DNA of 64,000 bases from Clostridium hydrogeniformans DSM 21757 (GTDB taxonomy: Bacteria; Bacillota; Clostridia; Clostridiales; Clostridiaceae): positions 1 through 64,000 of the forward strand of contig NZ_KK366005.1 of NCBI RefSeq assembly GCF_000686705.1. Direction: 5' to 3'. The notes beneath the pieces are model-generated. The model was not told the origin of the DNA and did not search any database. It worked only from the letters and a program-made list of their open reading frames with translations. Below, in pieces: positions 16,450 to 26,700 of this stretch. The number at the start of each line of letters is the position of its first letter. The first letter of the stretch is position 1. The position numbers and the translations under genes were made by a program.

Positions 16450-17574
16450 GTGAGGGTAGATGTTAATACAGATAAAAATATAGTATTTTTAGGAGAACTA
16501 GTTAGATTCAATATAGAATTTTTTAATGATGAAGCTACTGATATAAAAGATTTAGAATTTTATATACTGCCATGTATAGGAACTATGGTTATCCCTAGAA
16601 GCATAGAAGTTGGAGGAGATAAGTTAGCTAAAGGAAGCTATTCTAGAATTTCCTTAGGCAACCTAAAAAAGAATGAAACCATATCCATTACCTATGTGCA
16701 AAAGATAGAAGTATTGACTGGTGAAAAACATATAAGTTTTAAAGGAAGGATTAAATATAAAAGTCTTGATAATTCATCAGAAAAAAATCTTCTTCTTAAA
16801 AGATTAAAGTTAGATATATTAAAACTTAATCTAAAAGTATTAGATGTACCTTCTGATATTTCATTAAATGACCTATTTAAAATAAAATTATCCATAAAAA
16901 ATATTGGTACTGTAAATGTAAAGGATATAGAATTACTGGACTTTTGGAGTGATTTTTGTAATCTTCAGGAATTTTATATTAATGACTCTAATTTTAAGCT
17001 CGGTGAAAATAAAATTAAAATCTCTTCCTTAAAAAAGGAGGAAGAGGTTTCAATAACCTTAGTATTAAAATTACGGGAAATAGATGCCTCTATTATGACA
17101 CTTCTTCCTAAAATAAGCTTTAAATACCTAAGAGAAGACTTGATATATGAAGAAAAATTCTTAGATTTCAATGGCATATATATTTATGTTCATTGCTGCC
17201 TTGTAAAAAACTTTGAAAAATCATCAATTATATATATGGATAAATTTAGCCTAAGCAAGCTCTATTATTATAATATATTTCCTATGAATTTTAAGCTTAT
17301 AGAAAGTATATCCTCAGATAGTAATATAGCTAAAACAAAAAAGATACTAATTCTCACCTTTCTTATAAAACTAAGAGGAGAGGATAACATGGATAGGATA
17401 AATCTACATAAGAAAGAGCTTAATATCTACGTAGTTCTTCCTAATGAACATAAGAATATTACCCAGGATGAATTAGTTATAACCATAGTAAGTGATAGCA
17501 TCTCAATAAAAGGAGATGATAAACTAGAAGTTCTTCTTGACGTTAATATATATAAAAAACTTAAATCTAGTTAA
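16450..17574 (+). CDS. DUF11-like protein, divergent partner of the Cys-rich gene
   Basis: A 374-residue protein whose first part (about 8-110: FLGELVRFNIEFFNDE ... KNETISITYVQKIEV) and second part (about 130-210: LFKIKLSIKNIGTVNVKDIEL) have the beta-sandwich pattern of DUF11-type repeats. They are more diverged than in its neighbour and lack the Cys repeat. The last 150 residues are unassigned. There is no signal peptide or membrane helix. GTG start; GGAGG is 10 nt upstream. The 505 bp divergent intergenic region holds a CATATAATA sequence near 16334 that resembles a sporulation sigma -10, without a convincing -35. A spore-surface function with its partner is a guess. Confidence 0.6.
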   Translation: MRVDVNTDKNIVFLGELVRFNIEFFNDEATDIKDLEFYILPCIGTMVIPRSIEVGGDKLAKGSYSRISLGNLKKNETISITYVQKIEVLTGEKHISFKGRIKYKSLDNSSEKNLLLKRLKLDILKLNLKVLDVPSDISLNDLFKIKLSIKNIGTVNVKDIELLDFWSDFCNLQEFYINDSNFKLGENKIKISSLKKEEEVSITLVLKLREIDASIMTLLPKISFKYLREDLIYEEKFLDFNGIYIYVHCCLVKNFEKSSIIYMDKFSLSKLYYYNIFPMNFKLIESISSDSNIAKTKKILILTFLIKLRGEDNMDRINLHKKELNIYVVLPNEHKNITQDELVITIVSDSISIKGDDKLEVLLDVNIYKKLKSS

Positions 17575-17578
17575 ATAT

Positions 17579-17623
17579 AAAATTCCCTAGGTAAACCTAT
17601 TATATCTACCTAGGGGATTTTAA
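17579..17623 (+). terminator. Terminator after the DUF11-like gene
   Basis: AATTCCCTAGGTA (17581-17593) pairs with TACCTAGGGGATTT (17607-17620), followed by TTAATCTTT, directly after the stop codon. Confidence 0.8.
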
Positions 17624-17696
17624 TCTTTATAAATATTTAGTTAGGGATGTGTCCCACTAAAAAGTGTGGAATCCCACTAAAATTATAATTTTTATA

Positions 17697-18962
17697 CTAA
17701 TTTATTTCCTTAACTTCTGTTACCATCCACTTCCCTGAGTCTTTTATATATGTAAGCTCCGTTATAAACTCTTTATTAACATCAACACTTTCATAGGATA
17801 GAAATAATATATTTTTTTGCTTCTTAAAACTTACCTCTGCAATAGCATAAGTTTTAAATTCACCCTTCTCTTCTTTTATTGATATAGCATCTTTTTGCCA
17901 TTTAAGATTCTTAAAATCATAGCTATCTTTTATTATGATACCTCTGCTGTAATACTCTTTGTATATCCTATTTCTAATTTCTTCTGTAGTATTCTTTATA
18001 TATTCTTTATCCCCTTCATTAAGTGCCTTAAAAAAGTTATCATAGAACTCTTTATAATTTTTTTCTAATTCCTTCTTTAGGTCTTCTGTTAAAGGATTTA
18101 TTTGAAGATTAATTTTAGCTAAGTCTCCAATAACCTTCTCTTCACTTTTAACTACTCCCCATGGAAACTCTTTTTCTAAATATATTTTATAGGATCCATC
18201 TGAGGGCATTGGTCCTATCTCTTTAAATTCTTCTACAGTTCTTGAAGAATCCTCTTCATTTATAAATACCTTTGCATCCTTATAATTACTATCTACTGTA
18301 AGGGTAACTCCCTTAAGCTTTAGCTCTTTTTCATTTTCCTTATTAACTAACTGCACGGTTTCATTATCTTCTATATTCCCATACTCGCCCTCATATATAC
18401 CCTTTATATTATAAGTACCAGGTATAATACTATTTATGGTTACTACTTTATTATCCTCATTGGTTTTTTCTATAACCTTATCATTTAATAGTATATTAGT
18501 GTTTTTTAAATTAACAACTATTTTAAGATTTACTTCCTCTATACCAATATAATATCTATCACCCATAAAACCTTTTTCTTTTTTTAACTTAAGAAGATCC
18601 TTTGATGAATCTTTAAACCTTAATACAGATATAACTTCATCTTGTCTAGACTTGTTTTCCTTTAGGTAATCTACTAGTGGCTTTATATTCTCTTCGTTAA
18701 GCTCAGTATTGCTTCCTTCTACCTTCATGTATTTATAAACTCTATAAGGATTACTGCTATTTATTGTATTTTCAAATCTTTTAATCACTGAATCCCTTGA
18801 GGTATTTACTATATTATATATAATTCCACCTAGAAAAATTAAAGCTAAAGAAAATCCAATAATAAGGGTTAGATTTCTCTTTTTAGGATTCTTAAAAAAT
18901 AGAACTAACCAATCTTTTACCTTATTTAATCCCTCTCTACATTTATACAAAATCTCTTTCAT
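17697..18962 (-). CDS. TcaA-like membrane-anchored protein
   Basis: A 421-residue protein with a cytoplasmic N-terminus of ~28 residues, one transmembrane helix (about 31-52, TLIIGFSLALIFLGGIIYNIV) and a long extracytoplasmic part. Order and motifs fit the TcaA/YvbJ family: a helical SVIKRFENTINSSNPYRVYK segment, beta-rich domains with GTYNIKGIYEGEYGN and GSYKIYLEKEFPWG, and an NTF2-like C-terminal domain (about 290-421). The N-terminal zinc ribbon common in the family is absent. TcaA proteins influence glycopeptide susceptibility and cell-wall stress in staphylococci; the role here is inferred. It lies 66 bp downstream of the phosphodiesterase gene and is probably cotranscribed with it. Confidence 0.72.
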   Translation of the reverse strand: MKEILYKCREGLNKVKDWLVLFFKNPKKRNLTLIIGFSLALIFLGGIIYNIVNTSRDSVIKRFENTINSSNPYRVYKYMKVEGSNTELNEENIKPLVDYLKENKSRQDEVISVLRFKDSSKDLLKLKKEKGFMGDRYYIGIEEVNLKIVVNLKNTNILLNDKVIEKTNEDNKVVTINSIIPGTYNIKGIYEGEYGNIEDNETVQLVNKENEKELKLKGVTLTVDSNYKDAKVFINEEDSSRTVEEFKEIGPMPSDGSYKIYLEKEFPWGVVKSEEKVIGDLAKINLQINPLTEDLKKELEKNYKEFYDNFFKALNEGDKEYIKNTTEEIRNRIYKEYYSRGIIIKDSYDFKNLKWQKDAISIKEEKGEFKTYAIAEVSFKKQKNILFLSYESVDVNKEFITELTYIKDSGKWMVTEVKEIN

Positions 18963-19028
18963 ATTATCCTCTCTTTATAAAGAAATATTTTTCTATATAT
19001 TTAACCACACTATATCCCATATATTAAG

Positions 19029-20309
19029 CTACTTTTCATAACTTTTCAATATCTCTTTAAATCCTTCACCATTTAACCCTTTTATATTCAACAGCCTTGA
19101 AAGAGTAGATCCAACCTGAGTTATTACTCCACTTTCAACAATAATCCCTTTTCTTACATCTGGACCAAAGGCTATAAATGGTGTTGTATATCCTGTAGTA
19201 TCTGGATCAAAACCATGATTTCCTCTATAATCCTCATGCTCAACTTTTTTAATATAACTTCCACTATTATAATCATTAGAAAAACATGTATTAGAATATC
19301 CTTCAATTACAAAATCAAAAGGACCATCTAAACCCTTTTTTATAAATTCATCTCTAATATATATTTTCTTTATTCTAAGATGATTTTTATATCTTTCTAG
19401 CAAATCTAATACTTGTTTCCTTGTATTATTATCTCCATTTACATGGATTTGAGCTGAACCACCACAACTTTTTGAATAGGCTGCAAAGCTCTTTAACTCT
19501 CCCTTAGAATCTAATATTATAAGATTTTCCTTTTTAAAAACTTCATTAGGATAAGACTTATATTCTATATCATTGAAGCCATGATCCCCCACAATAACAA
19601 AGTTAGTACTATCATATATCTTTGCATCCTTACATGCCTTTATTATTCTTCCAATCCTCTTATCACATTCCATAAGTACATTGTCCACATCTTTATTAAA
19701 CACTCCCTTATGGTGTCTTATATAATCTAAATATAGAAGATGGATTAAAGTAAGATTAGGTTTCTTCTCTTTTATTACATCCTCTGAAAATCTAGTAACA
19801 AACTCATCAAGAGCTGGCTGCTTCTTTCCTTTTAATACTCTCCCATGTCTTAAAACTTCCTTTAATATATAAAAAGGTGTTCCATTTTTTAAGGTAGTTA
19901 AAACTTGATTTTCTCCATTTATTGACCATATCTCTGGGAAGTTAATTGAAATTTTAGCACCTGCCATTACAGGCCATAGAATTGATGCCACCTTAAGTTT
20001 TTCTTTTAAGGCATAATCTACTAATGTAGGAGATTTTATATTTTTATAATGCCAAAACCATCTATCTACCTTTTCAAACTGGTTACAAAATTCATTATTA
20101 TACACTCCATGATCCTTTGGATAGTTCCCTGTTAACATAGTTGCATGACTACAATAGGTAAGGGATGGATATATCCCCTTCATAGCCTTTATAACAGAAG
20201 CACTTTTTAATATTTCTTTAAAGGTAGGCAAGTCCTTAATTTTATCTAAATCCTTTGTATGGAAAGCATCTAAAGATATAACAACTAAACGCCTTTTTTC
20301 CCTGTTCAT
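19029..20309 (-). CDS. Type I phosphodiesterase / nucleotide pyrophosphatase family protein
   Basis: A 426-residue enzyme of the alkaline phosphatase superfamily. The two-metal site is visible: Asp14 in VISLDAFH, the nucleophile Thr51 in YPSLTYCSHATMLTGNYP, DHGVYN, an LDYIRHH segment supplying Asp and His, VGDHGFND, and GNHGFDP near the C-terminus. No signal peptide is present, so it acts in the cytoplasm on phosphodiester or pyrophosphate bonds of nucleotides or related compounds. ATG with GGAGG six bases upstream. The TcaA-like gene follows. Confidence 0.88.
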   Translation of the reverse strand: MNREKRRLVVISLDAFHTKDLDKIKDLPTFKEILKSASVIKAMKGIYPSLTYCSHATMLTGNYPKDHGVYNNEFCNQFEKVDRWFWHYKNIKSPTLVDYALKEKLKVASILWPVMAGAKISINFPEIWSINGENQVLTTLKNGTPFYILKEVLRHGRVLKGKKQPALDEFVTRFSEDVIKEKKPNLTLIHLLYLDYIRHHKGVFNKDVDNVLMECDKRIGRIIKACKDAKIYDSTNFVIVGDHGFNDIEYKSYPNEVFKKENLIILDSKGELKSFAAYSKSCGGSAQIHVNGDNNTRKQVLDLLERYKNHLRIKKIYIRDEFIKKGLDGPFDFVIEGYSNTCFSNDYNSGSYIKKVEHEDYRGNHGFDPDTTGYTTPFIAFGPDVRKGIIVESGVITQVGSTLSRLLNIKGLNGEGFKEILKSYEK

Positions 20310-20332
20310 AATAATCCTCCCAAAATATCTTC

Positions 20333-20515
20333 TTTATATAAATATGCCTAATCTTATACCTTTTAGAATTTTAATTTACATAAAACAATGATATATATAA
20401 GTTGTAATATTAAAACTACATTAGATTCAATGAAAACTTATTGAGCAATAAAGCAATGAAACCCAACTTGTTTAACTCAACATATATACTATAGAGAGCT
20501 TAAATAATTCTATAT
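20333..20515. repeat. Dispersed repeat family 2, copy B
   Basis: Matches copy A (11328-11483) block for block, including TATATAAATATG-CCTA, TATATATAAGTT, ATTAAAACTACATTAG, a TTCA block, AAACTTATTGAG, CAATGAAA and ATATATACTATA, with the same ATAAGTT/AACTTAT inverted repeat. It fills the 340 bp gap between two minus-strand genes and starts just upstream of the phosphodiesterase ribosome site. Confidence 0.55.
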
Positions 20516-20648
20516 CTATCTTAAAGATTTATATTCTAAATAATACTATTAACCCTGTTACTTATATAAGTAACTCTTACTAGATTATATATATTACAAA
20601 AAAAGAAATGAAGAGGTAACTTAAAGAAACCTCTCCACCCTCTTCTAG

Positions 20649-20996
20649 CTAAAGATTTTTAGCACCAACCTCATATACGAAATAGGAGTAAATTATTATG
20701 ATGATGCATATTTCAAAGCAATACAGAAACACCCTGTATCCCTGTGAAACCAAGTCATTACCCTTAAAAAGCCTATCCTTTAAAGAAGAATTTGCTTTTT
20801 CTTCATCTTTAGATTCATTTAAAGTTTTTTTAGGATTTAATAAGGCTATTAATCCTACTATTATATAAATTGCCATGGAGTAAAATAGTCCATTAGCAAT
20901 TTTAATAACAGGCATCTTAAAAATAAGACCTATTATTAAGAACAGTGCACAATATATGTTTCCAAAGAGAAAAGTTTTAAATATGTTTTTTTTCAT
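20649..20996 (-). CDS. Small membrane protein of unknown function
   Basis: A 115-residue protein with three hydrophobic helices (about 9-28, 30-51 and 92-112) and a charged cytoplasmic loop (NPKKTLNESKDEEKANSS). No family is recognised. I choose ATG 20996 because GGAGG lies seven bases upstream; a frame extending to 21029 has no ribosome site. It lies 52 bp downstream of folA on the same strand and may share its transcript, but nothing in it suggests folate metabolism. Confidence 0.65.
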   Translation of the reverse strand: MKKNIFKTFLFGNIYCALFLIIGLIFKMPVIKIANGLFYSMAIYIIVGLIALLNPKKTLNESKDEEKANSSLKDRLFKGNDLVSQGYRVFLYCFEICIIIIIYSYFVYEVGAKNL

Positions 20997-21080
20997 AAAA
21001 GAACCTCCCTGGTAATAACACATGTTCATAATTATATATTAAAGGTTTATTAGTGTTTTGTCAAAATCTTCTTTTTTATT

Positions 21081-21563
21081 TTATTTGTTTCTAACTAAAG
21101 TTATGAATTCATAGGTTAAGTTTTCATCACATTTCATAGTTTTTTCAGCTATTTCCCAAATATTCATATCTAATTCTGGAAACTTTGTATCACCTTCATA
21201 CTCCTTATGAACTTTTGTTAAATATATTTTATTTGTATATGGCATAAGTAAAGAATATATTTCTCCTCCACCAATTACAAAAACCTCTTCATCCCCTTCT
21301 ATAAAAGAATGTAACCTATCTAAAGAATGAACTACCTTAACTCTTTCATCATGAATTTCATAATCTTTATCTCTTGTAAGAACAATATGAGGCCTATTAG
21401 GAAGAACCCCTGGAAGTGATTCAAAAGTCTTCCTTCCCATAATTATTGTATGGCCTTCTGTTATCTTTTTAAATCTCTTTAAGTCCTCACTAATATGCCA
21501 TAAAAGTTTATTCTCTCTTCCTATAACATTATTACTTGAAATAGCAACTATTGCGCTAAGCAT
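21081..21563 (-). CDS. folA: Dihydrofolate reductase
   Basis: A 160-residue enzyme reducing dihydrofolate to tetrahydrofolate with NADPH. Family motifs are present throughout: the N-terminal LSAIVAISSNNVIGRENKLLWH with the substrate-site region, EDLKRFKKIT, IIMGRKTFESLP, NRPHIVLTRD, VFVIGGGEIYSLLMP and the C-terminal YEFITLVR strand. GGAGG precedes the ATG. thyA lies 150 bp upstream on the same strand. ThyA generates the dihydrofolate that FolA recycles, so the pair forms the thymidylate cycle. An AATATGTATT inverted repeat around 21628-21675 between them may attenuate readthrough. Confidence 0.97.
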   Translation of the reverse strand: MLSAIVAISSNNVIGRENKLLWHISEDLKRFKKITEGHTIIMGRKTFESLPGVLPNRPHIVLTRDKDYEIHDERVKVVHSLDRLHSFIEGDEEVFVIGGGEIYSLLMPYTNKIYLTKVHKEYEGDTKFPELDMNIWEIAEKTMKCDENLTYEFITLVRNK

Positions 21564-21713
21564 TTACCTCCACCCCCTTAAATAATATTTTTATAACAAT
21601 ATACATTGTAGAATTCAGCTTTGTGTTATATATAAAAGAATATGTATTAAAAAATAATATCATAAAATACATATTACTTTTAAACATATGTATCCTCTCT
21701 AAAGACCCTTTAT

Positions 21714-22508
21714 TTAAACAGCAACTTCCATCTTTATGGATGGGTGATGTTTATAATCTATAAGTTTAATATCTTCTATTGTAAAATCATAGAAGTCCTT
21801 AATCTCTTCATTTATCCAAAGCTTTGGAGCTGCATAAGCCTCATTTTCTCTTTCAATTTGAGTTCTCATTCCATCTACTTGATTCTCATATATATGAGCA
21901 TTATTTATTACATGAGTAAATAATCCTGGTTTAAGCCCTGTTACATGAGCTAATAAATGAACAAGTACTGCATACTGTGTCATATTAAATGGTACCCCTA
22001 AAGGAACGTCTCCACTTCTTTGAACAAGCATGCAATTAAGTTTTCCATCTGTTACATCCCACATAGTTAAAAAACAACAAGGTGCTAAGGCTCCCCCAGC
22101 TAAATGTGGTATTTGCCATAGGTTTATCATCATTCTTCTGTCCTGTGGATTATTCTTTAAAGCCTCTATAAGCTTATCTATTTGGTCATATTCTTTTACA
22201 ACCCAACCATAAGACGTTCCTATGGTTCCATCTTCCATCATCCATTCATCCCATATATGAACATTTTGTTCTTGTAACTTCTTAACGTCATTAGATTGAT
22301 CTTTAAAAATCCAAAGTAGCTCTTTAACAGCAGTTTTAAAAGCTACAAACTTTGTAGTAAGTATTGGGAATTCTTTTTCTAAATTAAATTGCATTATCTT
22401 ATGTGGAAGCTTATATGTAGGTATTCCTGTTCTATTTGAATCCTCATAAAAACCTTCATCTAATATCTCTTTTACTATATCTAAATACTTCTTATCCGCT
22501 AAACTCAA
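21714..22508 (-). CDS. thyA: Thymidylate synthase
   Basis: Classical ThyA of 264 residues converting dUMP to dTMP with methylene-tetrahydrofolate. Seen are [18 protein letters not shown] near the start, the catalytic cysteine (about 144) in [25 protein letters not shown] with the phosphate- and pyrimidine-binding residues, and [12 protein letters not shown]. The length equals the E. coli enzyme. It is the upstream gene of a thyA-folA pair. A 1.2 kb gene-free spacer lies on its upstream side. Confidence 0.98.
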   Translation of the reverse strand: MSLADKKYLDIVKEILDEGFYEDSNRTGIPTYKLPHKIMQFNLEKEFPILTTKFVAFKTAVKELLWIFKDQSNDVKKLQEQNVHIWDEWMMEDGTIGTSYGWVVKEYDQIDKLIEALKNNPQDRRMMINLWQIPHLAGGALAPCCFLTMWDVTDGKLNCMLVQRSGDVPLGVPFNMTQYAVLVHLLAHVTGLKPGLFTHVINNAHIYENQVDGMRTQIERENEAYAAPKLWINEEIKDFYDFTIEDIKLIDYKHHPSIKMEVAV

Positions 22509-22761
22509 TCTATAATACCTCCCTTAAAATATGTGCCATTATATATTTAATTTTATATGATTCATATAATACATTTTATCATTTATTCTTTTGTTCTACT
22601 ATCAGTATTTTTATGTAGTAACCTATAACTCTAATATTGTAGGGTTTTTGATTCAAAACTTATCTTATTCATTACTTAAAATCTAAGATTTTAAAGGGTT
22701 TAAGTCCATGTATAAGTTAAAATTCAAGTTAAAAACCATATATAGTTTTTATACAATTTTT

Positions 22762-22842
22762 CAACTTATTTATTAAAAATATCCTTGATTTATCTTGCTT
22801 TAGATAGATGTATAAATTAATTTTAAAACTTAAAATCCTATA
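22762..22842. repeat. AT-rich dispersed repeat family 3, copy a
   Basis: Shared core: TTATTTATTAAA, TTGATTTATCTTG, then GTATAAATTAATTTT-AAACTTAAAA-CCTATA. Copies b and c lie at 52254-52330 and 56008-56082, with a weaker one near 63765-63800. Identity between a and b is clearly above background even for such AT-rich DNA; copies c and d are more diverged. All lie in long gene-free spacers. Confidence 0.5.
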
Positions 22843-23315
22843 GTATAAGCCTTTGAATAAATATTCTGTGGTTCTACTATGACTAAAAATATAATTAATC
22901 TAAATTAAAATATCTTCAACTTATAGTGATTTAGATGGGTGTATAAAATAATTTAATATTGTCTATTAGATATAATTCATGCACTAGATTAATATATTTA
23001 TACTAATAAATTATTTTTTATTTCTATAAGATTTATCTATATACCCTAAAATCCTAGGATGAATTTTAAACTTATATATGATATCTAAAATAAAACACTA
23101 CTCTATCCAAAGTTTAACCTAGTATAAAACCCTACATAATCTAAGATTATTAATAAATCTATATTCCTCTAGATTATTATCTTAATATATTAAAAACACT
23201 GTGATACTTAATATCTCTTGTGATAAAAATATAGAAATATTAGAAGTTTCTAGGCTATGTAAACCTATTTCTTATAATTAAGGTTAATATTATTAATTGT
23301 TCATAATTATGTTTT

Positions 23316-23523
23316 TTGTGGACAATGTGCGCAACCTGTGGATAAGCTTATGAAAAAAAGAGAGAATTCTGTCTAATCCTTATAAATCCTTGTATTTATA
23401 GGGTTCTACAAATTTTTTAATCTTATTTTTGTGCATAATGATTTTATATTGTCCACATTTAATAGAACTTATCCACATTTCTTGTGGACAAGTTGTTATT
23501 AACTATGGCTTTTTTGTGGTTAT
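23316..23523. promoter_or_regulatory. Cluster of DnaA-box-like sites
   Basis: Two perfect TTATCCACA boxes (23469-23477 and inverted at 23337-23345) and near matches TTGTCCACA/TGTGGACAA at about 23317, 23449 and 23483 lie within ~210 bp, with TGTGGTTAT at 23515. No dnaA, rpmH or gyr genes are nearby, so this need not be oriC. A DnaA-titration or regulatory cluster is possible. Confidence 0.45.
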
Positions 23524-23728
23524 CTATGTTAATACTTATTGATAACTTGTTAAGAACTTCTTAACTTATCCTAATCTAATCCCATTAAAAGTTATATCTT
23601 CAATAAATGACAATCTTTCTTCCTCTTCTATCCCATATACTTTTACATTTATCATATATGTTTCTACAATTCTCTTACTTATCCAACTTTTATGTCTTCT
23701 CTCTTATCACCATTCACCATAAAGTTCT

Positions 23729-23779
23729 AAAAAAACACCATTCATAGAAAAGTTTCCTTATCTATAAATGGTGTTTTTT
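23729..23779 (-). terminator. Terminator of the subtilase gene
   Basis: AAAAACACCATT-CATAGA and TCTATAAATGGTGTTTTT pair over 17 bp, with T7 following on the minus strand, 5 bp past the stop codon. Confidence 0.88.
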
Positions 23780-23784
23780 AAATC

Positions 23785-26700
23785 TTACTTCTTCACTACC
23801 TTAAGTTTAACTTCTTCACTATTTTCAAAATCATCTACTGCTTTTAAAGTTATAATTTGTCCATCCTTTATGTCTTTAAATTTCAACTTAAAGTTATACT
23901 CATTACCATTATTACCTACAGGCGTAGAGTTACTTACCTTCTTATAAAGTTCTCCATTAACATAGAAACTATATCCAAAGGTATTATCCGAAACTTTCCC
24001 CTTAATATTTAAATTATTACCATTAACTACAATTTCTTCTTTTGATCCTATCTTTTTCTCAAGTTCTATTAATGGTTTTACAGTATCTTTATATATCTTA
24101 TATACACAGTTCATAATCTCTTGTCCATCATAATCTACTGCTTTAATATCTACTGTATTAAGTCCTTCTTCTGGTTTTATTATAGTTTCAAAATAAACCT
24201 CACCTTTATCGTTCAGTTTTGATAACTCTACTTCTTTACCATTTACAGTAAGGGATTTTATATATCTTGAAATATTACCTTTAATCTTATATTCTGAAGT
24301 TTTTACCTTAATATAACCTTCCTTAAAATCTTTATCATCAAATTTTATGACAGCAGGCGGAACTTGTCCTACCTTAAGAATAGCCTTTGCTCCCCCTAAA
24401 TTATTAGCATAATCAAAAGCTCCTATCTGTATCTCATTTATACTATTAGCTTTAAGTCCTTTAATAACCTTAGTATAAACATTTTCTTCTTTAATATATT
24501 CTGACTTTTCCTTGGTAGCTTCAACATTTAAAACTCCATTAACAACTACTGGGAACAATCCATTCTCATTAATTCCTGATAAACCATCCTCAGCTTTAAA
24601 ATATATCTTAACTGAATCTTCTCCTATATTATCATATCTTAATATATTAACCTTTGGAGATTCTGTATCAATCTTTACTGGAACTTCTATAACCTGTTCT
24701 TTTGCATTTTCAATATCTACCTTTAGCTTAAGTCTGTAGAAATACTGTCCATCCTTAACAACTTCCATTTTCCCGGTGTTTTTATTATAGACTTGTCCAT
24801 CCCATCCTATTTTCTCAATTATTTGTGGAACCTTACCTGCCTCATCAGGTGCTTCATATATCTTCTTTTTAACTTCATCTACATTGCCAACTCTTCTTAT
24901 AACTTCTTTATTCTCATTTAGAACATCTACTTCTATGGATTTAGCATTTCTCATAAGATATATGGCTGGTACTAAACTATCATTATAGTTATCTTTATTA
25001 GGACTTATAGCTATTTTATTTTTATCATAGTTTTTCGTCTTATCCTTATTAGTTGATGTTACCCCTAAAATATTTAATCCCCTAGATTCCCCCTCACCAT
25101 TATAACTTAGCATTAAATTTTCAACAGATACCTTTGAATAGTCCCCATTTTCAAGTAAAGCTTTTATAAGTGGATGCTTTTCTTTATCCCAAGCATTATT
25201 ACTTGTTATACTTTCCTTAGACCAGTCTCCATAGAACCCCATAAAAGGTACATTTAATGAAGGTATATTAGTATCATCTGATTTAAATGTCACATAACCT
25301 TCAAGGAATTTTTCAGAACCTAATTCTTTACCTATATTTAAAGTTACATCTACTTTTTCACTACCCTTAGGCGCTAAAGTAACTGTTTCTTTATTAAACT
25401 CAACACTTGCATCTTTTTCATCAAGAATTATATCATGAACCATTTTATTAGGTGATGCTTCTTCACTTTGAGTTAGAACTCCACCTAATACCCCTAAGCT
25501 ATACTTCACCTCTTTATCTCCATGATTTTTAAGGTCTATTGTAAACTTAGCCTTATTTCCCTTTATTTCTTTAAGAGCTACAGATGCCGCACCATTATAG
25601 GTAGCTGTTACCCTATTTTTAACTGCATCTTCTATCTGAACAAGTCCTGCTCCTTGTCTTCTTGGAGAGTAAGGAACATCCTCTCCATACTTATCTATTC
25701 TTACAGAGCTTGTGTTCATTAATATATTTTTAGCATAATCTATTTTTTCCCTACCTGAGAGTTCCGGTGCATATTCTTTTATTCCTTGAAGAAGTAGTGC
25801 TGAAGTTCCAGATACATGAGGTGCTGACATGGATGTTCCATTCATATTTCCATATTCATTATTATTAAGAGTTGAATATATTCTTCCTCCTGGTCCTGAT
25901 ATTTGAGGTTTAAAATCAAGACTAGGAGCTGGTCCCCAAGAACTAAAGTCAGAATAATCATCTTTTAATGAGTTATCCATAGGTTTCATTCCTATATCTC
26001 CATTAAACAATACCTTTTCACTAGCAAGTCTTTGGTAAATACTTTCTCCAATACTATTTGGAATAAATATAGCAGGGATTTTTATATTAGGATCAGTTGC
26101 CATATTTATAAGACCTTCATCCTTATCTTTATTATATACAATAACTCCAACAGCTCCATTTTTCTGAGCATTTAATATTTTATCAGTAAATCCTATATCC
26201 CCTCTTTTTATAAGAGCTATCTTTCCCTTAGCATCCTTACCATTAAAGTCATCTACACGTCCTAAGTTAAAATCTAATATTTCATTCCCCTTATTTATAA
26301 CTTCAGCCATACTATATTGATGAGGTGAATATGCTCCTTCTACTAGTATATCTCCTTTAGAATCTTTTACCTTTATATTATTAGCCATAGCCTTTGAATT
26401 CTCATAGCTTGCAACCATTAATGCATCCTTAGCTAAAGCTGGTGATCCCACAACACCTACATCATTAAGCTTTAAATTATCAAAAGGACTTGTTGAATAT
26501 CCACTATTTCCAGCAGATACTACTACCATTACACCTGCATCAGTAGCCCTTTCAATTGCCTTCTGAGTTGGGTCATCATCTTTTCTAAATCCCGCTGGAG
26601 ATCCAAGGCTCATATTTATAACATCAGCCCCTAAAGCTACTGAGTCATCTATAGCCGCTATTTGATCATCAGCGTAGGTGTATTTTCCTAATGGTCCATT

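Larger units (their letters stand above)
22509..23728. other. 1.2 kb gene-free AT-rich spacer
   Basis: No reading frame with a ribosome site is visible on either strand. The left part holds copies of a degenerate AT-rich repeat (22762-22842, possibly again near 22890-22960), and the right part a cluster of DnaA-box-like sites (23316-23523). The far right ends at the subtilase terminator. Confidence 0.6.

Noticed and set aside
20333-20515. SAM riboswitch
   Set aside because: ACTTATTGAG...AATGAAACCC loosely recalls S-box motifs, but the GGAGGGACTGGCCC core is absent, and the element points away from any gene on its strand.
23316-23523. Chromosomal origin (oriC)
   Set aside because: DnaA-like boxes alone are not enough; dnaA, dnaN, rpmH, rnpA or parAB are absent nearby. 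Kept only as a box cluster.
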